Origin: Streptomyces sp. M41(2017)
GTDB lineage: Bacteria > Actinomycetota > Actinomycetes > Streptomycetales > Streptomycetaceae
Direction: 5' to 3'
DNA: 64,000 nt
Assembly: GCF_002078175.1 (NCBI RefSeq)
Contig: NZ_MWFK01000001.1
Coordinates: 4,898,001 to 4,962,000 of the forward strand
Shown: piece by piece, positions 32,897 to 41,808 of the stretch
Layout of the letters: the number at the start of each line of letters is the position of its first letter
Position numbering within the stretch: the stretch's first letter is position 1
Position numbers and translations under genes: made by a program
Notes under the pieces: model-generated
Databases searched by the model: none
The model's input: the letters and a program-made list of their open reading frames with translations, nothing else
What the model was told of the DNA's origin: nothing

Positions 32897-34075
32897 TCAT
32901 CCGTACCAGCCGAACCGCTCCGCGATGACCGGGAGCCGGTCGGTGACGATGGCGTGGGCGGCGGCACGCGGTGTCGTCCCGTCGGTCTCCGCGCGGGCGA
33001 GCGTCTGGTCGATCAGGGCGCGCATGGAGCGCCGGATGTGGGCGAACGCCTCGTCCGGGTCGGCGCCGATGTCGCCGAACAGGGTCCACCACCACCAGGC
33101 GTTCGTACCGGAGTTGACCACCACGTCCGGCAGGACGACGACCCCGCGGGCGGCCAGCAGCTCCTCCGCGTCCGCCAGGACCGGCATGTTGGCCGCCTCG
33201 GCCACCCAACGTGCGCTGATCCCGGCCTGGTTGACCGCGTCGACCGCGTACGAGACCGCCGCGGGCACCAGCACCTCCGCGTCGGCGGACAGCCAGGCGT
33301 CGCCGGGCAGTTCACGGTCCTCGGGGCGCAGCGCGGCGCGGTCGACGGTCCCGTACGCGTCCCGTGCCGCGAGCAGCGCCTCGACGTCGAGGCCGTCCGG
33401 GTTCGCGAGGGTCCCCTTGACGTCGGCGACGGCCACCACCTTCAGGCCCGCGCGGGTGAGGAACCGTGCCGTGGCCCCGCCCATCGTGCCGAGCCCCTGG
33501 ACGGCGACCCGTGTCCCCGCGTACGGGACCCCCGCCCGGTCCAGCGCGGCGAGCACCGACTCGGCTACGCCGCAGCCGCCGGCCAGTTCGTCGAGACCGA
33601 TGCCGTCGACCTCGACGGCGAAGGCGTCCGCGAGCCGTCGCCGGGCCGCCCGCTCGTCGTCGAGGAGCGGGTAGACCGCCTGGATGGACGAGACGAGCCC
33701 GGCCTCCGCGGCGGCGCGGTCGACCAGGTCCTGGGAGAGGCCGAGATCCTCGCCGGTCGTCCAGAAGGCCTCGATGTACGGACGCATCGCCCGCAGGTAG
33801 CGCACCAGCAGGTCGTACGCCCCCGGGTCCTGCGGGTCGCAGTCGATGCCGCCCTTGGCGCCGCCCAGCGGGACGTACCGGCCGGCCGGGTCGTAGTGCA
33901 GCGCCTCCTTCATGGTCATCCCCCGGGCGAGCCCGGTGACCTCTGCCAGCGTGCAGCCCGGACGCATCCGCAGGCCCCCGCTCGCCACGCCGCGGACGAG
34001 CCGGTCGACGACGAGGAAGCCCTGGCGGCCGGTCACGTGGTCCGTCCAGGTGAGCGACATGAGGGGGGTGGTCAT
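32897..34075 (-). CDS. Glu/Leu/Phe/Val dehydrogenase family enzyme
   Basis: 392-aa amino-acid dehydrogenase. The catalytic lysine is K74 in VPLGGAKGGIDCDP, preceded by MTMKEALHYDPAGRYV. The Rossmann part contains VAVQGLGTMGGATARFLTRAG, and NMPVLADAEELLAARGVVVLPDVVVNSG is characteristic. Enzymes of this type oxidatively deaminate valine, leucine, phenylalanine or glutamate with NAD(P). The length and lack of an N-terminal extension point toward a leucine/valine-type enzyme, but the specificity is not certain. A run of four Trp (NAWWWWTLFG) is unusual. It is probably repressed by the adjacent TetR protein. Confidence 0.87.
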   Translation of the reverse strand: MTTPLMSLTWTDHVTGRQGFLVVDRLVRGVASGGLRMRPGCTLAEVTGLARGMTMKEALHYDPAGRYVPLGGAKGGIDCDPQDPGAYDLLVRYLRAMRPYIEAFWTTGEDLGLSQDLVDRAAAEAGLVSSIQAVYPLLDDERAARRRLADAFAVEVDGIGLDELAGGCGVAESVLAALDRAGVPYAGTRVAVQGLGTMGGATARFLTRAGLKVVAVADVKGTLANPDGLDVEALLAARDAYGTVDRAALRPEDRELPGDAWLSADAEVLVPAAVSYAVDAVNQAGISARWVAEAANMPVLADAEELLAARGVVVLPDVVVNSGTNAWWWWTLFGDIGADPDEAFAHIRRSMRALIDQTLARAETDGTTPRAAAHAIVTDRLPVIAERFGWYG

Positions 34076-34138
34076 GGGATCTCCTCGGGGACGGCTGTCA
34101 CGGTGCTGCGCGGCTGAGCGGGGGCTTCCCCCCTCGAG

Positions 34139-34178
34139 ATCTCGGACGGCATGCCGGAATCTCGGACGGGATCCCGGA
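34139..34178. repeat. Two tandem 20-bp repeats, each with a palindrome
   Basis: The unit ATCTCGGACGGCATGCCGGA (34139-34158) is followed at once by a second copy with three changes (34159-34178). Each contains a perfect 10-bp palindrome (CGGCATGCCG and CGGGATCCCG). It lies between the dehydrogenase start and the TetR-like operator, so it may be a second regulatory element. Confidence 0.6.
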
Positions 34179-34182
34179 TCAG

Positions 34183-34202
34183 TACTGAATCATGGTTCAG
34201 TA
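34183..34202 (-). promoter_or_regulatory. TetR-like operator
   Basis: TACTGAA (34183-34189), six bases, TTCAGTA (34196-34202): a perfect 7-bp inverted repeat with the 20-bp span typical of TetR-family operators. It sits 108 bases before the dehydrogenase start, in an AT-rich patch that could hold the promoter. The TetR regulator at 32164-32847 is the natural candidate ligand (inference). Confidence 0.55.
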
Positions 34203-34453
34203 TCGAAACCGGTCGGCCGTCCTGTCAACGCGCGCGGGACCCCGGCGGCCGGGCGCTCGGGACGCGCGGGCGGTCCCCGATGCCCGTGGGCGACGGCGAG
34301 AACGTTGCTCCCGGGCGGAAGAAGCGGGTCCGTGCCGGGGTTGAGGAGACACAGGCCCGGACGGCCGGACATCACGTCGTGACCGGGGCGACGCGGCGCC
34401 GTCAGAGGCGACGACCATAATGAAAGCCTGACCGACTCCTTCTGGAGGTACCC

Positions 34454-35671
34454 GTGACCGGTTTCCGTACCCTGAGCTCCGGGCTCCGCTCGCTGCGGCC
34501 CGCCGCCTTCGGCGCGGATCCGGGCGGAGCGCGCATGGAGCGCATGCGCAGATCGCCGAACTTCGTGGACGGTGTGTTCCAGAACCCGGAGAGCGCCCGG
34601 ACCCGCCCCGACGGCTCGATGCTGGAGTTCGCGAAGGTCTACTTCCGCAAGGAGGAGCGCCTCCACCGCTCCCCGGCGGGAACCGTCCCCGTGCACCCGA
34701 CGACGCTCGCCGACCTGGCCAAGCCGGCCGCGACCGGCCTGCGGATCACCTGGATGGGGCATTCCAGCGTCCTCGCCGAGATCGACGGGCACCGCGTGCT
34801 CTTCGACCCCGTCTGGGGCGAGCGCTGTTCCCCCTTCGCCTTCGCCGGACCCAAGCGGCTGCACCCCGTGCCCCTGCCGCTGGCCGCGCTCGGCCCGGTC
34901 GACGTCGTGGTGATCTCGCACGACCACTACGACCACCTCGACATGCCCACGATCAAGGCGCTGGCCGGCACGGACACCGTGTTCGCCGTCCCGCTCGGCG
35001 TCGGCGCCCACCTGGAGCGCTGGGGCGTCTCCGCCGGCCGGCTGCGCGAGCTGGACTGGAACGAGTCGGCCAAGGTCGGCGGGATCACCCTCACGGCGAC
35101 CCCCGCCCGGCACTTCTGCGGCCGCGGTCTGCGCAACATCCAGCAGACCCTGTGGGCCTCCTGGGTCGTCGAGGGCGACGCCCACCGGATCTACCACAGC
35201 GGTGACACGGGGTACTTCCAGGGCTTCAAGGACATCGGCGCGGCCCACGGCCCCTTCGACGTCACGATGATCCAGATCGGCGCGTACAGCGAGTACTGGC
35301 CGGACATCCACATGACGCCCGAGGAGGGCATGCGCTCCCACCTCGACCTGCAGGGCGGCCAGCCCTCGGGCGTGATGATGCCGATCCACTGGGCCACGTT
35401 CAACCTGGCGAACCACACCTGGGCCGACCCGGGCGAGGGCACCGTGGCCGCCGCCCGCGCGGTCGGCGCGACGGTCGCGCTGCCGCGCCCCGGCGAGCCC
35501 TTCGAGCCCGCCGCCGGGGCCGTCCCCTCCGAGCCGTGGTGGCGCGGCGTCGCCCGGACCCCCGAGGGCGGCTGGCCGGTCGCCGAGCAGGCGGCGGCCG
35601 ACACACCGGGTGACACCGCAGGCAGCCCGACGGAGGGCACGGGCGACCCGGAAACGGTGCCCGCGGGCTGA
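34454..35671 (+). CDS. Metallo-beta-lactamase-fold hydrolase (UlaG/NAPE-PLD-like)
   Basis: 405-aa binuclear metal hydrolase. The HxHxDH motif is H156-D157-H158-Y159-D160-H161 (ISHDHYDHLD), and further ligands appear in ATPARHFCGRG, YHSGDTGYF and MMPIHWATFNLA. ITWMGHSSVLAEIDGHRVLFDPVW is the standard N-terminal strand pair of the UlaG-like and NAPE-PLD-like branch. The substrate may be a phospholipid ester, a lactone or another phosphodiester. The C-terminal 40 residues are a Gly/Pro/Thr-rich tail. GTG 34454 follows a GGAGG site. It is a single gene between two putative control regions and a strong terminator. Confidence 0.85.
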   Translation: MTGFRTLSSGLRSLRPAAFGADPGGARMERMRRSPNFVDGVFQNPESARTRPDGSMLEFAKVYFRKEERLHRSPAGTVPVHPTTLADLAKPAATGLRITWMGHSSVLAEIDGHRVLFDPVWGERCSPFAFAGPKRLHPVPLPLAALGPVDVVVISHDHYDHLDMPTIKALAGTDTVFAVPLGVGAHLERWGVSAGRLRELDWNESAKVGGITLTATPARHFCGRGLRNIQQTLWASWVVEGDAHRIYHSGDTGYFQGFKDIGAAHGPFDVTMIQIGAYSEYWPDIHMTPEEGMRSHLDLQGGQPSGVMMPIHWATFNLANHTWADPGEGTVAAARAVGATVALPRPGEPFEPAAGAVPSEPWWRGVARTPEGGWPVAEQAAADTPGDTAGSPTEGTGDPETVPAG

Positions 35672-35684
35672 CGATCCCGTCGAC

Positions 35685-35727
35685 GGCGAGGGCCGAGGAG
35701 CACGATGCTCCTCGGCCCTCGCCTTTT
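35685..35727 (+). terminator. Strong terminator after the MBL-fold gene
   Basis: A perfect 18-bp stem (35685-35702 with 35706-35723), a three-base loop and a TTTT run at 35724-35727. This is the most canonical intrinsic terminator of the window. Confidence 0.92.
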
Positions 35728-36028
35728 GCCTGCGACCGCTTGCGACCGGCTCTGAACAGCCCCGATCGAATCCGAAAGCGGTCCGAACGAGCGTCCGGAA
35801 GGGTTATCGGTCAGCCGTACGAGGCCTCATACCAGAGCGGGACGCTGACCGGGAGACTTTGTCAACAGCCCATCGCAGCTGATGCGTTGACGACTACTGT
35901 CAGTTGCCGTCGGGCGACACAGGGCCGAATTCTTCGGCTCTGTCGACCGGCATCGCGATGCCGCATGCCCGAGTCGCGCAGACCCGCGGGGAGCCCTGTG
36001 CCCCGACGCATCCAGTACGAGGACGCCG
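35728..36028 (+). other. Upstream region of the conservon
   Basis: About 300 bases between the terminator and cvnA. Composition is somewhat lower in GC at 35840-35905, a likely promoter area. No clear -10/-35 pair, dyad or small gene is seen. Confidence 0.4.
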
Positions 36029-38401
36029 ATGTCTCACCTTCGCGCACCGGCCGCACGCGCAGACCGCCGTGAGGGCGGGCGACACGGACGACCCGTCGCC
36101 CGCGCCGCACCCGCACCCCCCGAGACGCACCTGCGGCCCCAACTGCTGCGCCTCGCCGTCCTGCCGCCCACCGCGGTGGCTCTCAGCGCGTGCGCGGCCG
36201 TCCTGTTCACCGTCCGCTCCACGGGCGCCCGGCCCGGCCCCGCCCTGTGGGCCGTCCTCGCCGGAGCCGTGGCCGTCGCCATGGCCGGCATCCTGATCGC
36301 CGCCGTAGCCGCCGACCGCGCCGCCCTGTCCGTGGGGGAGCGCATAGGCGCCCTGCGTCGCGCCAGCGCCCGCACCGAGGCCGATCTGCACACCGTCGTC
36401 GAGGGCCTGCGGCGCGGCGAGACCCCGCCCGCCCGGAAGTCCCGCAGGCAGCCGCCGGTGGACGCCGACGACTTCGAACTGCTCGCCGCCGACATGTCCC
36501 GCGCCCACGACGGGGCCGTCGCCGCCGTCGTCGAGGCCGCGCAGCTCACCGGCCACACCGGCAGCGAACAGAAGGTCGAGGTCTTCGTCAATCTCGCCCG
36601 GCGCCTGCAGTCCCTGGTGCACCGGGAGATCTCCATCCTCGACGAGCTGGAGAACGAGATCGAGGACCCCGATCTCCTCAAGGGCCTCTTCCACGTCGAC
36701 CACCTCGCCACCCGCATCAGGCGCCACGCCGAGAACCTCGCCGTGCTCGGCGGCGCCGTCTCGCGCCGCCAGTGGAGCAACCCGGTCCCCATGACCGAGG
36801 TGCTGCGCGCCGCGATCGCCGAGGTGGAGCAGTACTCGCGGGTCAAGCTCGTGCCCCCGATCGACGGCACCGTGCGCGGACACGCGGTCGCCGACGTCAT
36901 CCACCTGCTCGCCGAACTCGTCGAGAACGCCACGGTGTTCTCCGCGCCGCACACCCAGGTCCTGCTGCGCGTCAACCTCGTCACCTCGGGCCTGGCCATC
37001 GAGGTCGAGGACCGCGGGCTCGGCATGCAGCCGGGTGAGCAGCACAGGATGAACACCCTGCTCGCCGACCCCGACCAGGTCAATGTCGCCAGCCTGCTGC
37101 AGGACGGGCGCATCGGTCTGTTCGTCGTCTCGCAGCTCGCCCGGCGGCACGGCATCCACGTACGGCTCCAGAGCAACATCTACGGAGGCGTCCAGGCCGT
37201 ACTCGTCGTCCCGCAGGAACTGCTGGGCCCGGCACCCGGTGTCCTCGGGGACGCTACGGGGCAGCACGGCGCGGGTGGGGGACAGCCGCTGCCCGGTGGC
37301 CCCCGGCCCGCGCAGCCGGTGTCGGGACCGGTGCCGGTCGCGCCCGCGGGCCGCCAGGTGGCGCCCGTACCGCGCCAGGCGCAGCGGGAACTCACGCAGG
37401 GAGAGACATCCCCGCGGGTCCCGCCCCGCGGGCGGGCACCGGAGCGGGGGCCGGTGCCGGACGGTGCTCCCGCACCGCTCCCCACCCGCTCCACCCGTCC
37501 CGGACGTCCCAACCCGGCGGAGGCCGTCCCCGGCATCAGGCCGGCGGACCGGACCGCCGCGGAGGAGAACGCGGGGATGCCGCCGACCCCCCGTGCGGGC
37601 GCCGTACGGGGCACCATGGACAGGCCCCACCTGCCCAGGCGGCGCGCCCAGGAACATCTCGTCCCGCAACTGCGCGAGGGCCCCATCCCCCGGCAGGACA
37701 CGGACGAGGTCGTCGGGCACGACCCCGGACTCATGGCCGCCTTCCAGCGCGGCATCGGACGCGCGGAGGCGGTCCACGCCCGGGCGGCGGGCGGACGCGC
37801 GCCCCTGGATCCGCTGGAGGAGACGCCGGTCCGGAGCCCCATGGATCTCCCGCGCGCGGATCTGCTGCCGCCGAACGGCGTCGGCCCGGACCTGCCCCGA
37901 CGGCACAGCACCGGCCACCTGCCCGGCGGCCTCCCGGAGCGGCACCTCGGGACGCGGAGCCCGGGAGAACCGGCTCCGATGACTCCGCTGCACCCGGACG
38001 GCTTCTCCGCCGTGCACGGCGCACCCGGCGAAGTCGGCACCGCGCACGGGGATACCGGCCCAGGGGGTCTCGGCGACATCGGTCCGGGCGGCGACGCCGG
38101 GAGCGCGGCCGGCAGCGGCCCCGACCACCTGGATCCCCTCGCGCCGGGCGGGCCGCTCCCGTACCGGCCGCGTCCGGAGGCGCTCCGCACGGACGGGGCC
38201 GGCCGCGCCGACGGCACGCCCCTGCCGGGTGCCTCCTCCGCCGCCACGGACTTCGCCGGGGCACCCCCGACGAACGGAACTCCGACGCCGTACCCGGGCG
38301 ACGCGCACCCGACGGACGCGCCGCCGCCGTACGAGCACCGGGACACCGCGCCCGGACACGACCGCACCGGCCGGCACGACGGGAGCGCACCGGCCGGATG
38401 A
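36029..38401 (+). CDS. cvnA: Conservon sensor kinase-like protein CvnA
   Basis: 790-aa membrane histidine-kinase-like protein. Two membrane helices lie at about 37-62 and 73-97. A helical region follows with VNLARRLQSLVHREISILDELENEIEDPDLLKGLFHVDHLATRIRRHAENL, the conserved conservon segment. The ATPase domain has its N-box at HLLAELVENA (N300) and the G1 box VEDRGLGM near 330. From about residue 410 to the end the chain is a long, disordered Pro/Gly/Arg-rich tail. In conservons CvnA works with CvnB-D as a membrane-bound GTPase switch. The ATG at 36029 is the likely start; the cvnB frame opens within the stop codon. Confidence 0.87.
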   Translation: MSHLRAPAARADRREGGRHGRPVARAAPAPPETHLRPQLLRLAVLPPTAVALSACAAVLFTVRSTGARPGPALWAVLAGAVAVAMAGILIAAVAADRAALSVGERIGALRRASARTEADLHTVVEGLRRGETPPARKSRRQPPVDADDFELLAADMSRAHDGAVAAVVEAAQLTGHTGSEQKVEVFVNLARRLQSLVHREISILDELENEIEDPDLLKGLFHVDHLATRIRRHAENLAVLGGAVSRRQWSNPVPMTEVLRAAIAEVEQYSRVKLVPPIDGTVRGHAVADVIHLLAELVENATVFSAPHTQVLLRVNLVTSGLAIEVEDRGLGMQPGEQHRMNTLLADPDQVNVASLLQDGRIGLFVVSQLARRHGIHVRLQSNIYGGVQAVLVVPQELLGPAPGVLGDATGQHGAGGGQPLPGGPRPAQPVSGPVPVAPAGRQVAPVPRQAQRELTQGETSPRVPPRGRAPERGPVPDGAPAPLPTRSTRPGRPNPAEAVPGIRPADRTAAEENAGMPPTPRAGAVRGTMDRPHLPRRRAQEHLVPQLREGPIPRQDTDEVVGHDPGLMAAFQRGIGRAEAVHARAAGGRAPLDPLEETPVRSPMDLPRADLLPPNGVGPDLPRRHSTGHLPGGLPERHLGTRSPGEPAPMTPLHPDGFSAVHGAPGEVGTAHGDTGPGGLGDIGPGGDAGSAAGSGPDHLDPLAPGGPLPYRPRPEALRTDGAGRADGTPLPGASSAATDFAGAPPTNGTPTPYPGDAHPTDAPPPYEHRDTAPGHDRTGRHDGSAPAG

Positions 38402-38475
38402 CCACCCCCACCACCACCCCCACACCGCCCCCCACCGCTCCCGCGGACCTTCGTACCTCAAGGAGTCGATCCCCC

Positions 38476-38910
38476 ATGGCGAGCGATGCGCCGACCGGCC
38501 ACGTTTCCGACCTCGACTGGCTGATGAGCGGCCTCGTCCAGCGCGTACCCCACACCACGAGCGCCGTGCTGCTCTCCTGCGACGGGCTCGTGAAGTCGGT
38601 CCACGGCCTGGACCCGGACAGCGCCGACCACATGGCGGCGCTGGCGTCGGGCCTCTACTCCCTCGGGCGCAGCGCGGGCGTGCGCTTCGGGGACGGCGGC
38701 GACGTCCGGCAGGTCGTCGTCGAACTCGACTCGACCCTGCTGTTCGTCACCACGGCCGGCTCCGGCACCTGTCTCGCCGTGCTCGCCGGCCGGGAGGCGG
38801 ACGCCGCGGTGCTGGGCTACGAGATGGCGATGCTGGTCAAGAGCGTGCGGCCCTACCTGGTCACCGCGCCCCGGCAGCACGCCGTCGAAACCCCGGCGAT
38901 GAGGTCTTGA
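38476..38910 (+). CDS. cvnB: Roadblock/LC7 protein CvnB
   Basis: 144-aa Roadblock/LC7 domain protein, the probable GTPase-activating or scaffold partner of CvnD. The sequence VSDLDWLMSGLVQRVPHTTSAVLLSCDGLVKSV and the GLYSLGRSAGVRFGDGGDVRQVVVEL core match conservon CvnB. I chose ATG 38476 because AAGGAG lies ten bases upstream; ATG 38398, overlapping the cvnA stop (ATGA), would add 26 Thr/Pro-rich residues and is a real alternative. Confidence 0.87.
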   Translation: MASDAPTGHVSDLDWLMSGLVQRVPHTTSAVLLSCDGLVKSVHGLDPDSADHMAALASGLYSLGRSAGVRFGDGGDVRQVVVELDSTLLFVTTAGSGTCLAVLAGREADAAVLGYEMAMLVKSVRPYLVTAPRQHAVETPAMRS

Positions 38911-38912
38911 GC

Positions 38913-39284
38913 GTGGCAACGGCCGGCGACGGGCCCTGGCTCGACGACGCGGCGGGGCGCCTGGTGCGGCCCTACACCGTGAGCAACGGCCGGACCCGGC
39001 CGTCGACCGCGCTCGACCTCCTCTCGCAGGTCAGGGCCACCGGAGCCACACCCCTCGGCTATCTGGGGCCCGAGCACAGCCAGGCACTCGAACGGTGCCG
39101 GGCGCCGGTCTCCGTCGCGGAGATCGCCGCTCACCTGAAGCTGCCGGCGGCGGTCACCAAGGTGCTGCTGTCCGACCTCGTCGACTGCGGGGTCCTCACC
39201 ACGAAGCCCCCGGAGTTCCACCACAACCCCACTGACCGGTCTCTTCTGGAGGCAGTGCTCGATGGACTACGACGACAGCTCTGA
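38913..39284 (+). CDS. cvnC: DUF742 protein CvnC
   Basis: 123-aa DUF742 protein. VRPYTVSNGRTRPSTALDLLSQV is the family signature and SVAEIAAHLKLPAAVTKVLLSDLVDCGVLTT looks like a winged helix-turn-helix. The start is GTG 38913, two bases past the cvnB stop; TTG 38907 is possible. It overlaps cvnD by 23 bases. Its role in conservons is structural or regulatory and not clearly defined. Confidence 0.85.
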   Translation: MATAGDGPWLDDAAGRLVRPYTVSNGRTRPSTALDLLSQVRATGATPLGYLGPEHSQALERCRAPVSVAEIAAHLKLPAAVTKVLLSDLVDCGVLTTKPPEFHHNPTDRSLLEAVLDGLRRQL

Positions 39285-39861
39285 CCTGTTCCCCACCGCA
39301 CTGAAGATCTTGGTGGCGGGCGGGTTCGGAGTCGGCAAGACGACCTTCGTCGGCGCGGTGAGCGAGATCGCGCCGCTCAGCACGGAGGAACTGCTCACCA
39401 CGGTCAGCGCGGCGACCGACAACCTCGACGGCATCGAGAACAAGGTCGAGACGACCGTCGCCATGGACTTCGGCCGGATAACCCTCGACCCGGAACACGT
39501 GCTCTACCTGTTCGGCACGCCCGGACAGGAGCGGTTCTGGTTCATGTGGGACGAACTCTCCGAGGGCGCGCTCGGCGCGGTGATCCTCGCGGACACGCGC
39601 CGGCTGGAGGACTGCTTCGCGGCGGTCGACTTCTTCGAGCAGCGCGGCCTCGGCTTCATCGTCGCGGTGAACGAGTTCGACGGCTCACACCGCTACAGCC
39701 CCGACGAGGTGCGCGCGGCCATCGACCTCGACCCCGGGATCCCGGTCGTGCCCTGCGACGCGCGGATCTCCAGTTCGGGTGTACAGACCCTGCTCACCCT
39801 GGTCCGCCACCTGCTGGCCCACGCGCCGGTCCGGGCGCCGGGGCAGGGAGCACGGGCATGA
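39262..39861 (+). CDS. cvnD: Conservon GTPase CvnD
   Basis: 199-aa small GTPase of the MglA/Ras-like type. The P-loop is GGFGVGKTT (20-28), the switch II region is FGTPGQERFWFMWDEL, and VAVNEFDG stands for the NKxD base-specificity motif (here NEFD). ILADTRRLEDCFAAVDFFEQRG matches CvnD proteins. It is membrane-associated through the complex with CvnA-C rather than by its own anchor. The downstream gene overlaps by ATGA. Confidence 0.9.
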   Translation: MDYDDSSDLFPTALKILVAGGFGVGKTTFVGAVSEIAPLSTEELLTTVSAATDNLDGIENKVETTVAMDFGRITLDPEHVLYLFGTPGQERFWFMWDELSEGALGAVILADTRRLEDCFAAVDFFEQRGLGFIVAVNEFDGSHRYSPDEVRAAIDLDPGIPVVPCDARISSSGVQTLLTLVRHLLAHAPVRAPGQGARA

Positions 39862-40445
39862 GCTACGACCCGCCCCGGCCGTCCGGCCGCCTGCTGCTGA
39901 CCCCCGAGGACAAGGACGCCCCGGCCCGGGTGCGGCGGCTGCGCCGGCTCGGGCTCGGGGAACGGGCCGAGCCGGCCTTCGACGCGTTCGCCGACCGCCT
40001 GGCCGAGGTCGCGGCCGCCCCGTACTCGAAGGTCACCTTCATCGATGAGGAACAGCAGTTCTTCGCGGGCCTGCACACCCCGGACCGGGACGGCCGGACG
40101 GACGGCGGTGCCACGGCGGCCGACGGCGCCGCGCGGCCGGTGGGCCGCCGGATGGGCCGGGAGTACGGCTTCTGTCCGCACGTCGTGGTCCGCCGCAAGG
40201 CGCTCGTCCTGGAGGACGTCCGCGACTATCCGCGTTTCGCCGGTAATCCGCTCGTCGACGAGATCGGCGTGCGCTCGTATCTCGGCGCTCCGCTGATCGA
40301 CAGCACCGGTATCGCGCTCGGCACCATCTGCGTCGAGGACGTCGAACCCCGGCCGTGGGGTAAGGCGGGCCTGGAGACCATCAAGTCGATGGCCGCGGAA
40401 CTGGCCGGACAACTCGAACGGCGGGAAGGGTCCCAGGGCTTCTGA
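39858..40445 (+). CDS. GAF-domain protein of the conservon
   Basis: 195-aa protein with one GAF domain over most of its length (AAAPYSKVTFIDEEQQFFAGLHTP ... EYGFCPHVVVRRKALVLEDVRDYPRFAGNP ... GVRSYLGAPLIDSTGIALGTICVED). It starts within the cvnD stop codon (ATGA), so it is co-expressed with the conservon. A Cys in GFCPHV and in ICVED could bind a metal or haem, but no ligand can be assigned. It probably serves as the sensory input of the switch (inference). Confidence 0.85.
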   Translation: MSYDPPRPSGRLLLTPEDKDAPARVRRLRRLGLGERAEPAFDAFADRLAEVAAAPYSKVTFIDEEQQFFAGLHTPDRDGRTDGGATAADGAARPVGRRMGREYGFCPHVVVRRKALVLEDVRDYPRFAGNPLVDEIGVRSYLGAPLIDSTGIALGTICVEDVEPRPWGKAGLETIKSMAAELAGQLERREGSQGF

Positions 40446-40760
40446 CGTGCGGCCGCCCGACGGAGCACCGGCCTTCCGTCCGTCCGGCGACCGACCTCGA
40501 CACAGGTGAACAGCCTTGGTGTCACCGGGCCGACCTACGGATTCCGGACGCCGGGAAGTCGGGGGAGGGAAACCCGTGAGGGCGGAAAAGGGACCGGGGA
40601 AATCCCGGGCGTGAAGGAAAGCTGGGGCCGCGCTTAAGAAATCCTCGATGGACCGGAGGTACCGTCGTAGGGCAGATTCCTCAGAGAATTCACCCCTCTC
40701 CCCGGCACGGGCTGCCTTCGGCGCGCCCTTTCCGGGACCTCACCCCACAGGAGCCGTCGC
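40446..40760 (+). other. Non-coding leader region of tdh
   Basis: About 315 bases before tdh. The stretch 40540-40720 is relatively A-rich on the plus strand (for example CTTAAGAAATCCTC and CAGATTCCTCAGAGAATTC), suggesting a promoter and an untranslated leader. GAATTC near 40690 and CCTCAGAG are short dyads. I do not recognise a riboswitch class, and glycine or threonine leader elements are not apparent. Confidence 0.4.
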
Positions 40761-41789
40761 GTGAAGGCGCTGGTCAAGGAGAAGGCGGAGCCCGGGCTCT
40801 GGCTCACGGACGTCCCCGAGCCGCAAGCAGCCCCCGGTGACGTGCTGATCAAGGTCCTCAGGACCGGCATCTGCGGCACCGACCTGCACATCCGGAACTG
40901 GGACGGCTGGGCGCAGCAGGCCATCACCACGCCGCTCGTCCTCGGCCACGAGTTCGTCGGCGAGGTCGTCGAGACCGGCCGCGACGTCGCCGACATCAAC
41001 GTCGGTGACCGGGTCAGCGGTGAAGGGCACCTCGTCTGCGGCAAGTGCCGCAACTGTCTCGCGGGCCGCCGTCACCTCTGCCGTGCCACGGTCGGCCTCG
41101 GCGTCGGCCGCGACGGCGCGTTCGCCGAGTACGTCGTGCTGCCCGCCGCCAACGTGTGGGTGCACCGCGTCCCGGTCGACCTCGATGTCGCCGCGATCTT
41201 CGACCCGTTCGGTAACGCCGTCCACACGGCCCTGTCGTTCCCGCTGGTCGGCGAGGACGTCCTGATCACCGGAGCCGGGCCGATCGGCCTGATGGCCGCC
41301 GCCGTGGCCCGCCACGCGGGCGCCCGCAACGTCGTCATCACCGACGTCAGCGAGGAGCGCCTCGAACTGGCCCGCAAGATAGGGGTCAGCCTGGCGCTCA
41401 ACGTCGCGGGCTCGACGATCGCGGACGGCCAGCGCACCCTCGGCCTGCGTGAGGGCTTCGACATCGGCCTGGAAATGTCCGGCCGCCCCGAGGCCCTGCG
41501 CGACATGATCGCCAACATGACGCACGGCGGCCGGATCGCGATGCTGGGTCTGCCCTCCGAGGAGTTCCCGGTCGACTGGTCCCGGATCGTCACCTCCATG
41601 ATCACGATCAAGGGCATCTACGGCCGCGAGATGTTCGAGACGTGGTACGCGATGTCGGTCCTGCTGGAGGGCGGCCTCGACCTCGCGCCCGTGATCACCG
41701 GCCGGTACGGATTCCGCGACTACGAGGACGCGTTCGCCGACGCCGCCAGCGGTCGTGGCGGCAAGGTCATCCTCGACTGGACCCTCTGA
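40761..41789 (+). CDS. tdh: L-threonine 3-dehydrogenase
   Basis: 342-aa zinc-dependent medium-chain dehydrogenase that oxidises threonine to 2-amino-3-ketobutyrate with NAD. The catalytic zinc ligand C38 (GICGTDLHI), GHEFVGEVVETG, the structural zinc cysteines (CGKCRNCLAGRRHLC) and the Rossmann ITGAGPIGLMAAAVARHAGA are visible. GTG 40761 has CAGGAG upstream. The kbl gene follows 19 bases later, so the pair makes glycine and acetyl-CoA from threonine. Confidence 0.95.
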   Translation: MKALVKEKAEPGLWLTDVPEPQAAPGDVLIKVLRTGICGTDLHIRNWDGWAQQAITTPLVLGHEFVGEVVETGRDVADINVGDRVSGEGHLVCGKCRNCLAGRRHLCRATVGLGVGRDGAFAEYVVLPAANVWVHRVPVDLDVAAIFDPFGNAVHTALSFPLVGEDVLITGAGPIGLMAAAVARHAGARNVVITDVSEERLELARKIGVSLALNVAGSTIADGQRTLGLREGFDIGLEMSGRPEALRDMIANMTHGGRIAMLGLPSEEFPVDWSRIVTSMITIKGIYGREMFETWYAMSVLLEGGLDLAPVITGRYGFRDYEDAFADAASGRGGKVILDWTL

Positions 41790-41808
41790 GGACTCTAAGG
41801 AACTGATG

